A DNA stretch of 64,000 bases from Emticicia agri (lineage in GTDB: Bacteria; Bacteroidota; Bacteroidia; Cytophagales; Spirosomataceae): positions 1 to 64,000 of the forward strand of contig NZ_SEWF01000005.1 of the NCBI RefSeq assembly GCF_004168285.1, given 5' to 3'. The translations under genes were made by a program, and so were the position numbers. This document shows, in pieces, positions 40,211-48,864 of this stretch. The notes beneath the pieces are model-generated. The model was not told where the DNA came from and made no database searches. It was given only the letters and a program-made list of their open reading frames with translations. The stretch's first letter is position 1; each line of letters begins with the position of its first letter.

Positions 40211-40879
40211 CTACATAAAATAAGGCGTAAAATCCCCTTGGGTACAGCCCGGCACGGGTATCAGATTATCTCCTTTTATATCGCAACCTTCTATTTTAGT
40301 CAGCGATTGGTGCCAGGTTCTGGTATATTGCTTATCTATTTTAGCTACCTCAACCAATAAATGAAATCCGCCTCGTGTTCTCAATACTGTCAGGCAATCT
40401 TCATTAATGTATTGTTTAACCTCTGTCAAAGTTTCCGTAATAGCTACTTTGTCAAAATCAAGGTCAAAATATACTTTTCTGCTACACGATTTTTGTATCT
40501 CCGATAATACCTCCTGATGCGGATTGTATCCGTTATACTCTTTGGTAATCAGTTCTGCAAATCGTATCAACGAGTTCTTACACGCCTTCTCCATATCACG
40601 TGGATTAACACTGATATACAATGCCAAAGCCTCTTGCGGAATACCTACACCCTTGTATTTATACGTACCCAATTCACATTCCAGTTGTTTCACTTTGTCA
40701 TAGATAAAATCTTTGGTAGCGGTAAATCGCTTCACCTGTGCTTTATCGCTTCCTACTGCCTGGTGATACTTGTTGCGGGCTAATAATGACACATAATAAG
40801 TTTCATTTCTTTTAAGCTCCGGCAACCAGTCAATAAAGTTGAGAAAAAGCTCTTCGTTTCTGATAATCTGGTAGTTCAT
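40211..40879 (-). CDS. Unknown protein, possibly archaeo-eukaryotic primase-like
   Basis: A 222-residue protein. The second half has KVYFDLDFD (D139-x-D141), 27 residues later RTRGGFHLL (H173), then DNLIPVPGCTQGDFTPYF at the end. This order of DxD, xxH and a GTxQG-like tail resembles the catalytic core of the archaeo-eukaryotic primase superfamily, which includes small primer-making and end-joining enzymes. The likeness is by motif only. It is 34 bp after the RNA ligase gene and likely in its operon, so a nucleotidyl-transfer role on RNA is reasonable. Confidence 0.55.
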   Translation of the reverse strand: MNYQIIRNEELFLNFIDWLPELKRNETYYVSLLARNKYHQAVGSDKAQVKRFTATKDFIYDKVKQLECELGTYKYKGVGIPQEALALYISVNPRDMEKACKNSLIRFAELITKEYNGYNPHQEVLSEIQKSCSRKVYFDLDFDKVAITETLTEVKQYINEDCLTVLRTRGGFHLLVEVAKIDKQYTRTWHQSLTKIEGCDIKGDNLIPVPGCTQGDFTPYFM

Positions 40880-40913
40880 ACGGGTATCATGATAAATTGT
40901 TAATCACCATATT

Positions 40914-41915
40914 TCAATAAAACTCAGGATTAATGGCTTTGAAAGAAATACGTCCGTGTCCGCCCAAGTCTTTGAGTAACCATTTATCAAACTTCTCATT
41001 CAATAACCTGATTACAATCCCCTCTGCCCAAACCTCTGCCTGAACTTTTGACTTAATCTTGGCCATTTCAACCAGTTCAGTGATACTATCTGATAAATGA
41101 TAATTATCATTTAATACTGGTACTGGTTGTAAATCCAGTTGTTTCATTAGCTTCATAAAATCGGCATAAGAAACATACTCAAAGGTATCAATATTAAAAA
41201 GGTTGAAAAAGAAGACAGTTTGTCCTTTTATTTTCAATCTATTGTACTGAATCCCCTCTCCTACCAATTCCCCTTGCAAAGCATAGTTTCCACCTAATGA
41301 CCTTATTTTTTCTTCGATATTCAGCGCTTTTGCTACTTTCCAGAAAGTATTTTCGATGTTTTCTTCTATTTCAAGATTTCTTGAACAAACACCAAACTGA
41401 CCATCTTTTAAGTAATAAGTTGCTGAACTACCATCTAATTTCTCAGTAATAAAGCAGCTTTCGCCTTTGTATTTGGTTAGTACATTTTGTAAAATCTGTA
41501 CCCGGATTTCGTCAGTTTTCGGGATAAATGAAGGGAATCCTCCTTTCATGATACCCGCCAAACTGGCCGGGATTGGTGGTTCGTACTTGATAATCCCTAA
41601 TGCCTCAGTACAGTCTGCCCCTTCCTCAATCTCAAAACCTTCCGGTAAAATACTCAACGGGAAACAGATACCCTGAGAAACTTGCCCCCTTAACCTGATA
41701 GTTTTAATACGAAAACTTTTTGCTTTTAAAAACTCAAACTCCGGTTTATCAGGGAGCAAACTGTCAATTTCACAATAGATACAAAAATCTCCTACGGCAA
41801 ATTCACTTTTTTTAATCACAAGCTCCCAACCCAGAACTTTAGCTTTCAAGATATTATCGGCACCCTCAATTGGTTCTAATGCCATAATTCTTTGAATACT
41901 CGCTAACCTTCTCAT
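40914..41915 (-). CDS. ATP-dependent RNA ligase, Rnl5/DRB0094 family
   Basis: A 333-residue ligase. The N-terminal ~110 residues form an OB-like domain (LASIQRIMALEPIEGADNIL); the nucleotidyltransferase domain has motif I K159-L-D-G in ITEKLDGSSATYY, motif III FFFNLFN, motif IV AEGIVIRL and motif V ISFKAINPEF. The layout fits the TIGR02306/Deinococcus DRB0094 group, which seals 3'-OH/5'-phosphate RNA nicks in duplexes. It is a different end chemistry from RtcB at the far end of the locus. It starts 20 bp after the PcfJ gene stop. Confidence 0.92.
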   Translation of the reverse strand: MRRLASIQRIMALEPIEGADNILKAKVLGWELVIKKSEFAVGDFCIYCEIDSLLPDKPEFEFLKAKSFRIKTIRLRGQVSQGICFPLSILPEGFEIEEGADCTEALGIIKYEPPIPASLAGIMKGGFPSFIPKTDEIRVQILQNVLTKYKGESCFITEKLDGSSATYYLKDGQFGVCSRNLEIEENIENTFWKVAKALNIEEKIRSLGGNYALQGELVGEGIQYNRLKIKGQTVFFFNLFNIDTFEYVSYADFMKLMKQLDLQPVPVLNDNYHLSDSITELVEMAKIKSKVQAEVWAEGIVIRLLNEKFDKWLLKDLGGHGRISFKAINPEFY

Positions 41916-41935
41916 TGTTTTATTTTACTTAATTG

Positions 41936-43228
41936 TTACAGATATTCATCTACTTTAAATCCATGTTTTTCGGCCCATTGGTTTAGTAAAACTGTTGCTT
42001 TTGCACCGATTGGTCTGTTGAAACGAGACTTAGCTTGTACTACTCGTTTATTCTTTACCTCAACATCTATGGTTGCGAGTCGTTCTACTTCAAATCCGCA
42101 CTGATATTTTCTTAGTGAAACAATACTTGAGTTACCCTCAATACAATGTTGGGTATATGAGGCTACACAATTTCTCATTCTCATTCCTTCTGCTACCAGT
42201 TCTTCGTCTGAAGATAATTCAACTATTTTGTATTGAATTTCATTGTATCCTTTACCTTCACTAATCTCAAAAGGTTGGAAAAAGGCTGGTTTCCACTGCG
42301 ATTGTGCCTTTGTACTTTGTGATTTTTTTAAACCCTCATTCCATCTTTCTGTCTGACGAATTAACGAACTTAAAGTTCTACCTTTTAGTGAATAGGTCTT
42401 ATTCTGGTTGATTTCAAAGCGAACATAGTCTATCAGGTCTCCAATTTTCTTCTGGTCGAAATCGTCCCCTGCAATCAGAATTCTGATAAACGTTTCCCAC
42501 AAGGCTTCGTCCCTTATTTCGTTTTGACCTAACCAGGAGTAGGCTAAGTTATAAGCCAGCATTTCATCTCCCCCTAAACCTATTACTTGTGCATATCTGA
42601 AAGCTTCAAAAACTCTGAATCCCACCAGGCTTTTGGTAAACTCAACTTTCATTTTCTGGCTGAGTGGTATGGCCGAACTAATGGCTTTGATACTACCGCC
42701 TTGTGCTAAGAAGATAAAATCTCTGATAAAGAAATAATCCTCCGGGTTGAAAAAAATATAATTCAAAAAGGTTGGGAAACGGTACTCTGCAAACAAATAA
42801 GCAATCAATTCTTTGAATTTCTGATGCTCACTCTTCATTTTAGGCTTCCATTGCTCCAGCGGACGAATCCATAAATTTCGATGTCTGGCAACTACAGTTA
42901 ATGCTTCAATGAAATACATATCCCTGAACCATTTCGGGCACTTTTTTTCAAGCTGTTTTGTCAGGAAAACCAGATTATCAATCCAGGGTTCCATCACTAT
43001 TCTTTTGTTTACGGCCTCATGCTGTGCCAGAAAGTTTGCAAAAAACTGAAATCTGTCGTTGTTTTGGTTTTCAGTTCTCAGATTTTTATTAAGTGCCTGA
43101 TTAATAACCTCTAAGAAACTTTTGTTCAGTTTATCGGCCTGAAAAACCTTCTTTTTCAGAAGTGTTTCTCGCTCTTGTTTGTGTTGTAAAATTCTTTGGC
43201 GATCTTGTTTTGATATATGCTTGCCCAT
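41936..43228 (-). CDS. PcfJ-domain protein
   Basis: A 430-residue protein. The C-terminal part carries the PcfJ signature (EGMRMRNCVASYTQHCIEGN, then SIVSLRK...ATIDVEVKNKRVVQAKSRFN). The N-terminal ~300 residues are alpha-helical and charged, with aromatic repeats (YRFPTFLNYIFFNPEDYFFI). PcfJ is named after a conjugative plasmid gene; its molecular role is unknown, but the conserved Cys/His pattern resembles an enzyme. It is the first large CDS of the RNA locus, downstream of two leader ORFs and a terminator. Confidence 0.82.
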   Translation of the reverse strand: MGKHISKQDRQRILQHKQERETLLKKKVFQADKLNKSFLEVINQALNKNLRTENQNNDRFQFFANFLAQHEAVNKRIVMEPWIDNLVFLTKQLEKKCPKWFRDMYFIEALTVVARHRNLWIRPLEQWKPKMKSEHQKFKELIAYLFAEYRFPTFLNYIFFNPEDYFFIRDFIFLAQGGSIKAISSAIPLSQKMKVEFTKSLVGFRVFEAFRYAQVIGLGGDEMLAYNLAYSWLGQNEIRDEALWETFIRILIAGDDFDQKKIGDLIDYVRFEINQNKTYSLKGRTLSSLIRQTERWNEGLKKSQSTKAQSQWKPAFFQPFEISEGKGYNEIQYKIVELSSDEELVAEGMRMRNCVASYTQHCIEGNSSIVSLRKYQCGFEVERLATIDVEVKNKRVVQAKSRFNRPIGAKATVLLNQWAEKHGFKVDEYL

Positions 43229-43269
43229 AATCGTTTCAATTTGATTTTTCTGAAATCAATCGGGCTCAA

Positions 43270-43308
43270 ACAAAAAGCCCGACCTCGTTTGTGGCTGAGG
43301 TCGGGCTT
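43270..43308 (-). terminator. Intrinsic terminator 2 ahead of the RNA locus
   Basis: A perfect 12-bp stem (AAGCCCGACCTC / GAGGTCGGGCTT, 10-nt loop) is followed on the minus strand by TTTTTG. It lies 42 nt before the PcfJ start, so the locus must be read through it or started after it. Confidence 0.85.
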
Positions 43309-43335
43309 CATGCAGTTATTCTGAACAGAACAAAT

Positions 43336-43503
43336 TTATGTGCATAAATACTGATACCTCAGCCGTTTCCCCATATTCGGTTCTATCGTCCAATCCACAA
43401 ATGACGCTCCGCCTAAATTTTCAATCCGGCATAGGAAGGTCGCCTTAAATCGTTTCGGACTTAGGGAAATACTTTGATGTTGATATGTATTTCTGATGAA
43501 CAT
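43336..43503 (-). CDS. Short leader ORF 2 (55 aa)
   Basis: ATG at 43503 to TAA at 43336, too short for most gene finders. The product starts MFIRNTYQHQSISLSPKRFK, ends PNMGKRLRYQYLCT, and is basic. It lies between two terminators and has an AT-rich leader. Resemblance in end residues (KRLR here, RKLR in ORF 1) is the only link to ORF 1. Could be a leader peptide, a small protein or non-coding. Confidence 0.45.
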   Translation of the reverse strand: MFIRNTYQHQSISLSPKRFKATFLCRIENLGGASFVDWTIEPNMGKRLRYQYLCT

Positions 43504-43566
43504 TAAAAAATTATTTTTTTAAAATTTTGATTCTATTAATTTACCTAAACGAATGGCTATTGCATT

Positions 43567-43600
43567 AAAAAAGCCCGACTTTCCTTGAAGGCCGGGCTTT
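43567..43600 (-). terminator. Intrinsic terminator 1 ahead of the RNA locus
   Basis: AAAGCCCGG / CGGGCTTTTTT-type hairpin on the minus strand with a run of six T, about 20 nt after the stop of leader ORF 1. It uses the same GCCCGRC stem words as terminator 2. Confidence 0.8.
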
Positions 43601-43621
43601 GTATATTTTGGTGTAAAACTT

Positions 43622-43717
43622 CTACCTCAATTTACGTAAAGCCCAACAATTCCCTCTCACAAATGATAGCATATCTGCGCTATTAATCGGTGCTATGTGT
43701 TTTTCTGATTGGTACAT
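43622..43717 (-). CDS. Short leader ORF 1 (31 aa)
   Basis: ATG at 43717, TAG at 43622, product MYQSEKHIAPINSADMLSFV then RGNCWALRKLR. It begins ~16 nt after the predicted transcript start and ends ~20 nt before terminator 1, the geometry of a leader peptide. Codons near the end include Cys, Trp and several Arg. Not visible to finders with a 60-residue limit. Confidence 0.45.
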   Translation of the reverse strand: MYQSEKHIAPINSADMLSFVRGNCWALRKLR

Positions 43718-43739
43718 TGTCTTCTTGTTTTTTGTGTTG

Positions 43740-43772
43740 CAAAGATAGCAGATTTTATTTTGTAACTTCCAA
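43740..43772 (-). promoter_or_regulatory. Likely promoter of the RNA locus
   Basis: On the minus strand TTG, 22 nt, TATCTTTG. This fits the Bacteroidota consensus. No similar element is seen between here and PcfJ, so it is the best candidate for driving the leader ORFs and, by read-through, the 13-kb locus. Confidence 0.6.
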
Positions 43773-44084
43773 ATATTTTTTGATATTTTTTTGAAATATT
43801 TTTTAACATATTGATAATCAAATATTTAAATCATTAAAATTCTTAAAAATAACTTAAACAAACCTTAAAATTCATTTTTCCCCATCAAACATCAATTATT
43901 CAGGGTCGAAATTGGGATGAGTATCGGCTTATTTAAATCACAGGATATAAGCTCTCTACCTAAGTACTTTCTCTTGAATATTATGATTAATTCTGATAAA
44001 TAAAAGCAAAGCCCCAAAAAGAAAAAATTGAACTTTTCCAAGATTAAAACTCTCCAAAAATTCAGATTTAAGGCATAAAAAAAA
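43773..44084. other. AT-rich intergenic region, nothing recognised
   Basis: About 310 bases between the RNA-locus promoter and the clpP terminator. Very AT-rich with poly-A/T tracts. No ORF or RNA structure was supported. Confidence 0.5.
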
Positions 44085-44120
44085 GGGTCTTCCTATACCT
44101 TTTACAGTATAGAAAAACCC
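44085..44120 (-). terminator. Terminator of clpP
   Basis: Arms GGGTCTTCCTATAC / GTATAGAAAAACCC with small mismatches; on the minus strand followed by TTTTTTTT. Confidence 0.75.
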
Positions 44121-44143
44121 CTGATTTTAATCAGCTTTAATGC

Positions 44144-44818
44144 TTATTTTTCGCGTGTTAAAACCTCATCAATCAAGCCATAAGCTTTGGCTTCTTCAGC
44201 CTTCATCCAGTAGTCACGGTCCGAATCTGCCTCTACTTGTTCAACGGTTTTTCCGGTATGACTTGCCAGAATTTCATACAACTCTTTACGAAGTTTGATA
44301 ATTTCTTTTACTGTGATTTCCATATCGCGTGATTGTCCTTGAGCTCCACCACTTGGCTGGTGAATCATGACACGGGCATGAGGTAAAGCCGAACGTTTAC
44401 CTGCGGCACCACCTGCCAACAACACCGCTCCCATAGAAGCCGCCAGAGAAGTACAGATAGTGGCTACATCCGGGCGTACATACTGCATAGTATCATACAT
44501 ACCTAAGCCGGCATATACAGAGCCACCGGGGCTATTAATATACATTAATACATCTTTTTTCGCATCAACCGATTCAAGGAATAACAACTGCGCTACTACT
44601 ACATTGGCTACATAATCATCTACAGCCGTACCCAGAAAAATAATTCTGTCCATAATCAGACGTGAGAATACATCAATGGCAGCGAAACGCATCGGGCGTT
44701 CTTCAATGATGTTGGGCGTCATGTTGGTAACATTGTGTTTCATGTAATCATCAAGTGCCAAACCACTCATACCGAGATGATTTACAGCATACTTACGGAA
44801 TTCTTCTCCAAAATGCAT
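44144..44818 (-). CDS. clpP: ATP-dependent Clp protease proteolytic subunit
   Basis: A 224-residue serine protease subunit that forms the tetradecameric ClpP chamber working with ClpX/ClpA-type unfoldases. The catalytic triad is visible: S128 in [11 protein letters not shown]153 in MIHQPSGG and the Asp in the DSDRDYWM segment. [20 protein letters not shown] gives the oxyanion strand. A short N-terminal extension precedes the axial loop. No clpX gene adjoins. Confidence 0.95.
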   Translation of the reverse strand: MHFGEEFRKYAVNHLGMSGLALDDYMKHNVTNMTPNIIEERPMRFAAIDVFSRLIMDRIIFLGTAVDDYVANVVVAQLLFLESVDAKKDVLMYINSPGGSVYAGLGMYDTMQYVRPDVATICTSLAASMGAVLLAGGAAGKRSALPHARVMIHQPSGGAQGQSRDMEITVKEIIKLRKELYEILASHTGKTVEQVEADSDRDYWMKAEEAKAYGLIDEVLTREK

Positions 44819-45140
44819 TTTACAATCTTCTATTTAATTTATGTGTTTATTTATTATTCAACACGAAAGATAAGCGTGTAGTTCTCTATAAGAACTTTCT
44901 ATATTTTCGTTTTGTTCGATACAAAGATGTCATTTCTTTCAGTAAATTGTAGTCAGAAATTCAGATATTTTATCAGAAAAACTGATTTTGCAATGCGAGT
45001 AGTTTAATAAGTCGTTTTAAGATAATATATTTATAGTTGTATAAACCCTTATCGTTGAACAGATTAGAGGTCAAAAATCGTTTATATACTTTAAAAGGCT
45101 TTTTATACTTTTTCAAGAAACACCTATTAAATTTTGGCAA
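44819..45140. other. Intergenic region between clpP and the XRE gene
   Basis: 322 bases with divergent promoters expected. For clpP an ACATCTTTG box stands near 44926-44934 without a good TTG partner. No RNA or ORF is supported. Confidence 0.45.
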
Positions 45141-45551
45141 TTGTTTATGGAAATTAAAGCTATGAATATTGGAGAAAAAATTCGTCAGGCACGCTTGCAG
45201 AAGGGCTTTTCGCAAGAAAATATGGCCGATATGCTGGGTATTTCAACCACTGCCTATGGCGATATTGAACGCAATAAAACCGAACTGACTATTACCCGGG
45301 CTACAGAAGTAGCCCACATACTCAAGGCAAATGTATTAGAATGGTTGGGTGTTGAACTACAACCCGTAGATTTTGCTTTAGAAAAATTGCAGTTAGAAAA
45401 TGAAAAATTAAAGGCCGATGTAGAAAAATGGCAATTAGCCGCTCACTACTGGCGCGAAAAATTTGAACAACAACGCCTGTTAGGCGATTTACTTCGCCTC
45501 GGTACGCAACAACCAGCGTCTCAGGAAGAACGCAAAAAGATAGGTTTCTAA
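45141..45551 (+). CDS. XRE-family helix-turn-helix regulator
   Basis: A 136-residue protein. HTH_3 at ~6-62 (IGEKIRQARLQKGFSQENMA, then LGISTTAYGDIERNKTE). A coiled-coil ~75-110 (LEKLQLENEKLKADVEKWQL) follows, likely for dimerisation. Start may be the ATG at 45147-45162 as well. It is near the LytS operon but separated by ~90 bp. Targets unknown. Confidence 0.85.
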   Translation: MFMEIKAMNIGEKIRQARLQKGFSQENMADMLGISTTAYGDIERNKTELTITRATEVAHILKANVLEWLGVELQPVDFALEKLQLENEKLKADVEKWQLAAHYWREKFEQQRLLGDLLRLGTQQPASQEERKKIGF

Positions 45552-45642
45552 TAAATTCATCACATTTTCAGAGGGTTTCATAACATTATACCCTCAACCA
45601 ATTGATTGAGCCATAGCTTTGTTGAAAAATTAAGAAAAAGCT

Positions 45643-47247
45643 ATGCAATCATTTCAAAAGTTCAGGCGCTACGAGTTTTGGTTTATTCTTCTGGCATTTA
45701 CCATATATATCACTCGTCGTTTGTTTCAATTGGCCGCCCGGTTCGACAGAGATGTCGAACTGGCAGAGCAATCTACTAAAAACGCCTCTGCCGATTTTCT
45801 GCCAAGAACCATACATAGTGTCTGGGAAAGTCTGGCTTCTTATAACCATGCGCTCAACACTATTTTCCCGACCATTGCCGGTGGGGTCTTGCTCTTTTTG
45901 GCCTGGGCTACTTTTCATTACATGGCTTTTCCAAGATGGAAATCAAAAGGACAAGAGCAGAGTTTGTTTTTTACTTACTTGTTTCTGACAGCTGTTTTTA
46001 GTCTGGCAAGTGTCTTCTTTTATGACTTCTTTAAACTCTACTGGCGTTTCAGGTTAGATAATTCAGGGCAAATCATTGACTTTAAAGTATACTCATTATT
46101 CCGCAAAGTCCATTTATTGAGTAATACTATTGCTTTACTGGCAATAATAGGCATCTATGAAATTACCTCACAGTTTTATTACTTTATCAAAACAAAGCTC
46201 TATGAAGAGCCTGAAAAAAATTATCAGTACCTCGACATTCTTTTGATAGTCTTCATTTTGTTATCTTTTCTCTTTTTTGCAGTATTCGGTCAATTACCTG
46301 TTAGTTTCTGGAATGGTGGCTTACGAGATGTGGTTCTTGTGCCTCTATTTTTAGGTATAGCTTATGGAGCGCATAAAATCTTTACAGAAAAAGTAATGCC
46401 TCACATATCGGCTCCTCACTCAAAAGAATTTTCAACAGGCATTACTCTATTCTTTTTAGTTTGTGGCATTGGTAGCTTCATTTTTCAGGTAGTTGAAATA
46501 GTATTTTGGTTATCAAAGGGCTTCTCAAGAATTGAATTCAGTATAAAGGACCTAGTAATCGTTTTTGTTTGGCTGGTGCTTTTATCTGTTATCGCAGCTT
46601 TCTTAAGGAGTGTCTTTTTCAAAGAGAAATTACAGTTAACTCAACTCTTTACTCAAAAAACGGCCGAACTTTCGTCGCTCAGGTCGCAGATAAACCCTCA
46701 TTTTCTGTTCAATGCCCTCAATACTCTCTATTCAGTATCCTTGAAAGAAAATGCAGATAAAACGGCTGATGGGATTCAGAAATTAGGCGATATGATGCGC
46801 TTTATGCTCAATGAGAACAATCAGGACAGAATTCCGCTCAATAAGGAGATTGAATACCTGCAAAACTATATTGAGATTCAGCGAATGCGCATTGCTGAAT
46901 CTGACAATATCGAAATCAAGATTAATATTCAGCCATCAGACAGAGATATTTTTATTGCGCCCATGCTCCTGAATCCATTCATCGAAAATGCCTTTAAACA
47001 TGGTATCAGTTTCCGTAATCCTTCATGGATTTATATTACGCTGACATTTGATGATACCAGACTTTACTTTAAAGTTCATAACTCGCTTCATGCCAAATCT
47101 GAATCAGACCCAGAAAAAGATAATAACGGTATAGGTTTGGAAAACGTAAAAAAACGCCTCGACCTGATTTATAAAAACCGCTATGCGTTAGACATTCAGA
47201 AAAGCGAACAGGATTTCTTTGTTTCTCTTACTATTACTTATTGGTGA
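45643..47247 (+). CDS. LytS-type sensor histidine kinase
   Basis: A 534-residue membrane kinase. About seven hydrophobic segments fill 1-330, followed by a short coil and the His_kinase domain: acceptor His in LRSQINPHFLFNALNTLYSV, then HATPase motifs NPFIENAFKHGI and NNGIGLENVKKRLDLIY. These kinases pair with LytTR response regulators; such a gene follows two genes downstream (48865). A serine hydrolase gene is sandwiched between, 21 bp after this stop, so the three are one operon. Confidence 0.92.
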   Translation: MQSFQKFRRYEFWFILLAFTIYITRRLFQLAARFDRDVELAEQSTKNASADFLPRTIHSVWESLASYNHALNTIFPTIAGGVLLFLAWATFHYMAFPRWKSKGQEQSLFFTYLFLTAVFSLASVFFYDFFKLYWRFRLDNSGQIIDFKVYSLFRKVHLLSNTIALLAIIGIYEITSQFYYFIKTKLYEEPEKNYQYLDILLIVFILLSFLFFAVFGQLPVSFWNGGLRDVVLVPLFLGIAYGAHKIFTEKVMPHISAPHSKEFSTGITLFFLVCGIGSFIFQVVEIVFWLSKGFSRIEFSIKDLVIVFVWLVLLSVIAAFLRSVFFKEKLQLTQLFTQKTAELSSLRSQINPHFLFNALNTLYSVSLKENADKTADGIQKLGDMMRFMLNENNQDRIPLNKEIEYLQNYIEIQRMRIAESDNIEIKINIQPSDRDIFIAPMLLNPFIENAFKHGISFRNPSWIYITLTFDDTRLYFKVHNSLHAKSESDPEKDNNGIGLENVKKRLDLIYKNRYALDIQKSEQDFFVSLTITYW

Positions 47248-47268
47248 TATTCTTAAAAAAATAGAATT

Positions 47269-48813
47269 ATGAAAAAGCTATTTATTATTACTGTTATCTA
47301 TTTTACTGCCTTTGCCAATACGCAGGCACAAAGTACTACCAACCAAAAGTTAGACTCCTTATTTACACAAATAACTAAAAATGGAGATTTTAACGGAGGT
47401 ATTCTCGTAGCCGACAAAGGCAAAATTATTTATCAAAAAGGCTTGGGTTATGCTGATTTTGCGAATAAGATTCCTAATGAAGCAGATTCTCGTTTCAATC
47501 TGGCTTCTATTTCCAAAACTTTTACTTCTGTTGCTATTCTGCAATTGAAAGAGAAAAAGAAATTGAAGTTAGAAGATGCTTTTGTCAAGTACTTCCCTGA
47601 TTTTCCTTTTCCGACCATTACCATCAAACATCTACTTTCGCATACGTCCGGTTTACCTGATTTAGAATTATATGAATCAGTAGTAAATGCCAAACCTGAC
47701 AGCATTATCAGAAATCAGGCAATTATTCCTATTCTGAAAAACTGGAATCAAAAACTTTACTTTCAGCCGGGAGATAAATGGAAGTATTGCAATACTAATT
47801 ACGCTTTACTGGCATTGTTGGTCGAAAAGGTAAGTAAGATGTCTTTTAAGAATTATCTCAGTAAGAATATTTTTGAACCTGCCAATATGCCTAATACATA
47901 TCTGCGAATAGGTGCTATTGAGAGCCCTAAAAAGCAGGTAGTGAATCATCGACTGATTACCTGGTATGATGATACCTATAAAAACGTTGACTCAATCAGA
48001 TTCGGAGGCATTAAATACTGTACTTATAACTGTGGCGGCACTTATGGTGATAGTAATATTATGACCACTACTGCTGATATGCTCAATTATGACCAGGCAT
48101 TGTATAATGGGAAACTACTCTCACAAAATAGCCTGGATGAAGCCTTTACTCCTACCCGATTGAACGATGGAACTATTTATTATGACCCATTCGGTGATGA
48201 AATGTCTCAATTAGGAAAAAGTTCCTACGGTTTAGGCTGGGAGATTTATGAAAATGCCGAATTAGGCAAAGCTGTTAGTCATGGCGGGCATCTCTTTGGT
48301 CTGGCAACCCTTTTTTATAGAAATCTGAGTAAAAACCAAACGGTAGTTCTATACCAGAATGTAGAACGGGAAGGGCTTGCATTTTATGGCAAAGTACTTG
48401 CCTCTTTAGAGATTCTGAACGGTAAAACACCTCAGAAAATATTCTATAAAAAATCACTGGCACGCAAATATGGTTCTACGATGATGCATGAAGGCATTGA
48501 CCGTGCTGTAACAGTATTCAATGATTTGAAAACTGATAGTACCAACTACTATTTATCAGAAAACGAAATGAACTGGCTGGGTTACGACTTTCTTTTCAAT
48601 GCCAGACAAAAACAATATTCGCTCGAAACTTTCAAAGTCAATACCCTTCTTTTCCCAAATAGTTTTAATGTCTATGATAGCTATGCCGAAGCCCTCAATG
48701 CCAATGGCAAACGAGAAGAAGCTATTCTGATGTATCAGAAATCAATAGCCATGAATCCTGACAATAAAGGTGGCAAAGAAATGTTAAAACGCATTTTAGA
48801 AAATAAGCAGTGA
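47269..48813 (+). CDS. Serine hydrolase of the beta-lactamase/class C family
   Basis: A 514-residue exported enzyme with a signal peptide (FANTQAQ). Class C beta-lactamase/DD-peptidase-like domain with S80-I-S-K83 (SxxK), Y173-C-N175 (YxN) and the HGGHLFG triad. A ~110-residue C-terminal helical TPR-like tail (YAEALNANGKREEAILMYQK) is added, as in many Bacteroidota homologues. It probably cleaves peptidoglycan peptides or esters in the periplasm. Its place inside a two-component operon suggests it is part of, or input to, that signalling. Confidence 0.88.
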   Translation: MKKLFIITVIYFTAFANTQAQSTTNQKLDSLFTQITKNGDFNGGILVADKGKIIYQKGLGYADFANKIPNEADSRFNLASISKTFTSVAILQLKEKKKLKLEDAFVKYFPDFPFPTITIKHLLSHTSGLPDLELYESVVNAKPDSIIRNQAIIPILKNWNQKLYFQPGDKWKYCNTNYALLALLVEKVSKMSFKNYLSKNIFEPANMPNTYLRIGAIESPKKQVVNHRLITWYDDTYKNVDSIRFGGIKYCTYNCGGTYGDSNIMTTTADMLNYDQALYNGKLLSQNSLDEAFTPTRLNDGTIYYDPFGDEMSQLGKSSYGLGWEIYENAELGKAVSHGGHLFGLATLFYRNLSKNQTVVLYQNVEREGLAFYGKVLASLEILNGKTPQKIFYKKSLARKYGSTMMHEGIDRAVTVFNDLKTDSTNYYLSENEMNWLGYDFLFNARQKQYSLETFKVNTLLFPNSFNVYDSYAEALNANGKREEAILMYQKSIAMNPDNKGGKEMLKRILENKQ

Positions 48814-48864
48814 AAACTTTATAAATTCATCATAAACCATATTTTTGTTTCTAAAAACCTGCTA

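Noticed and set aside
39956-40360. 134-codon plus-strand ORF
   Set aside because: Crosses two tRNAs and the primase-like gene on the opposite strand.
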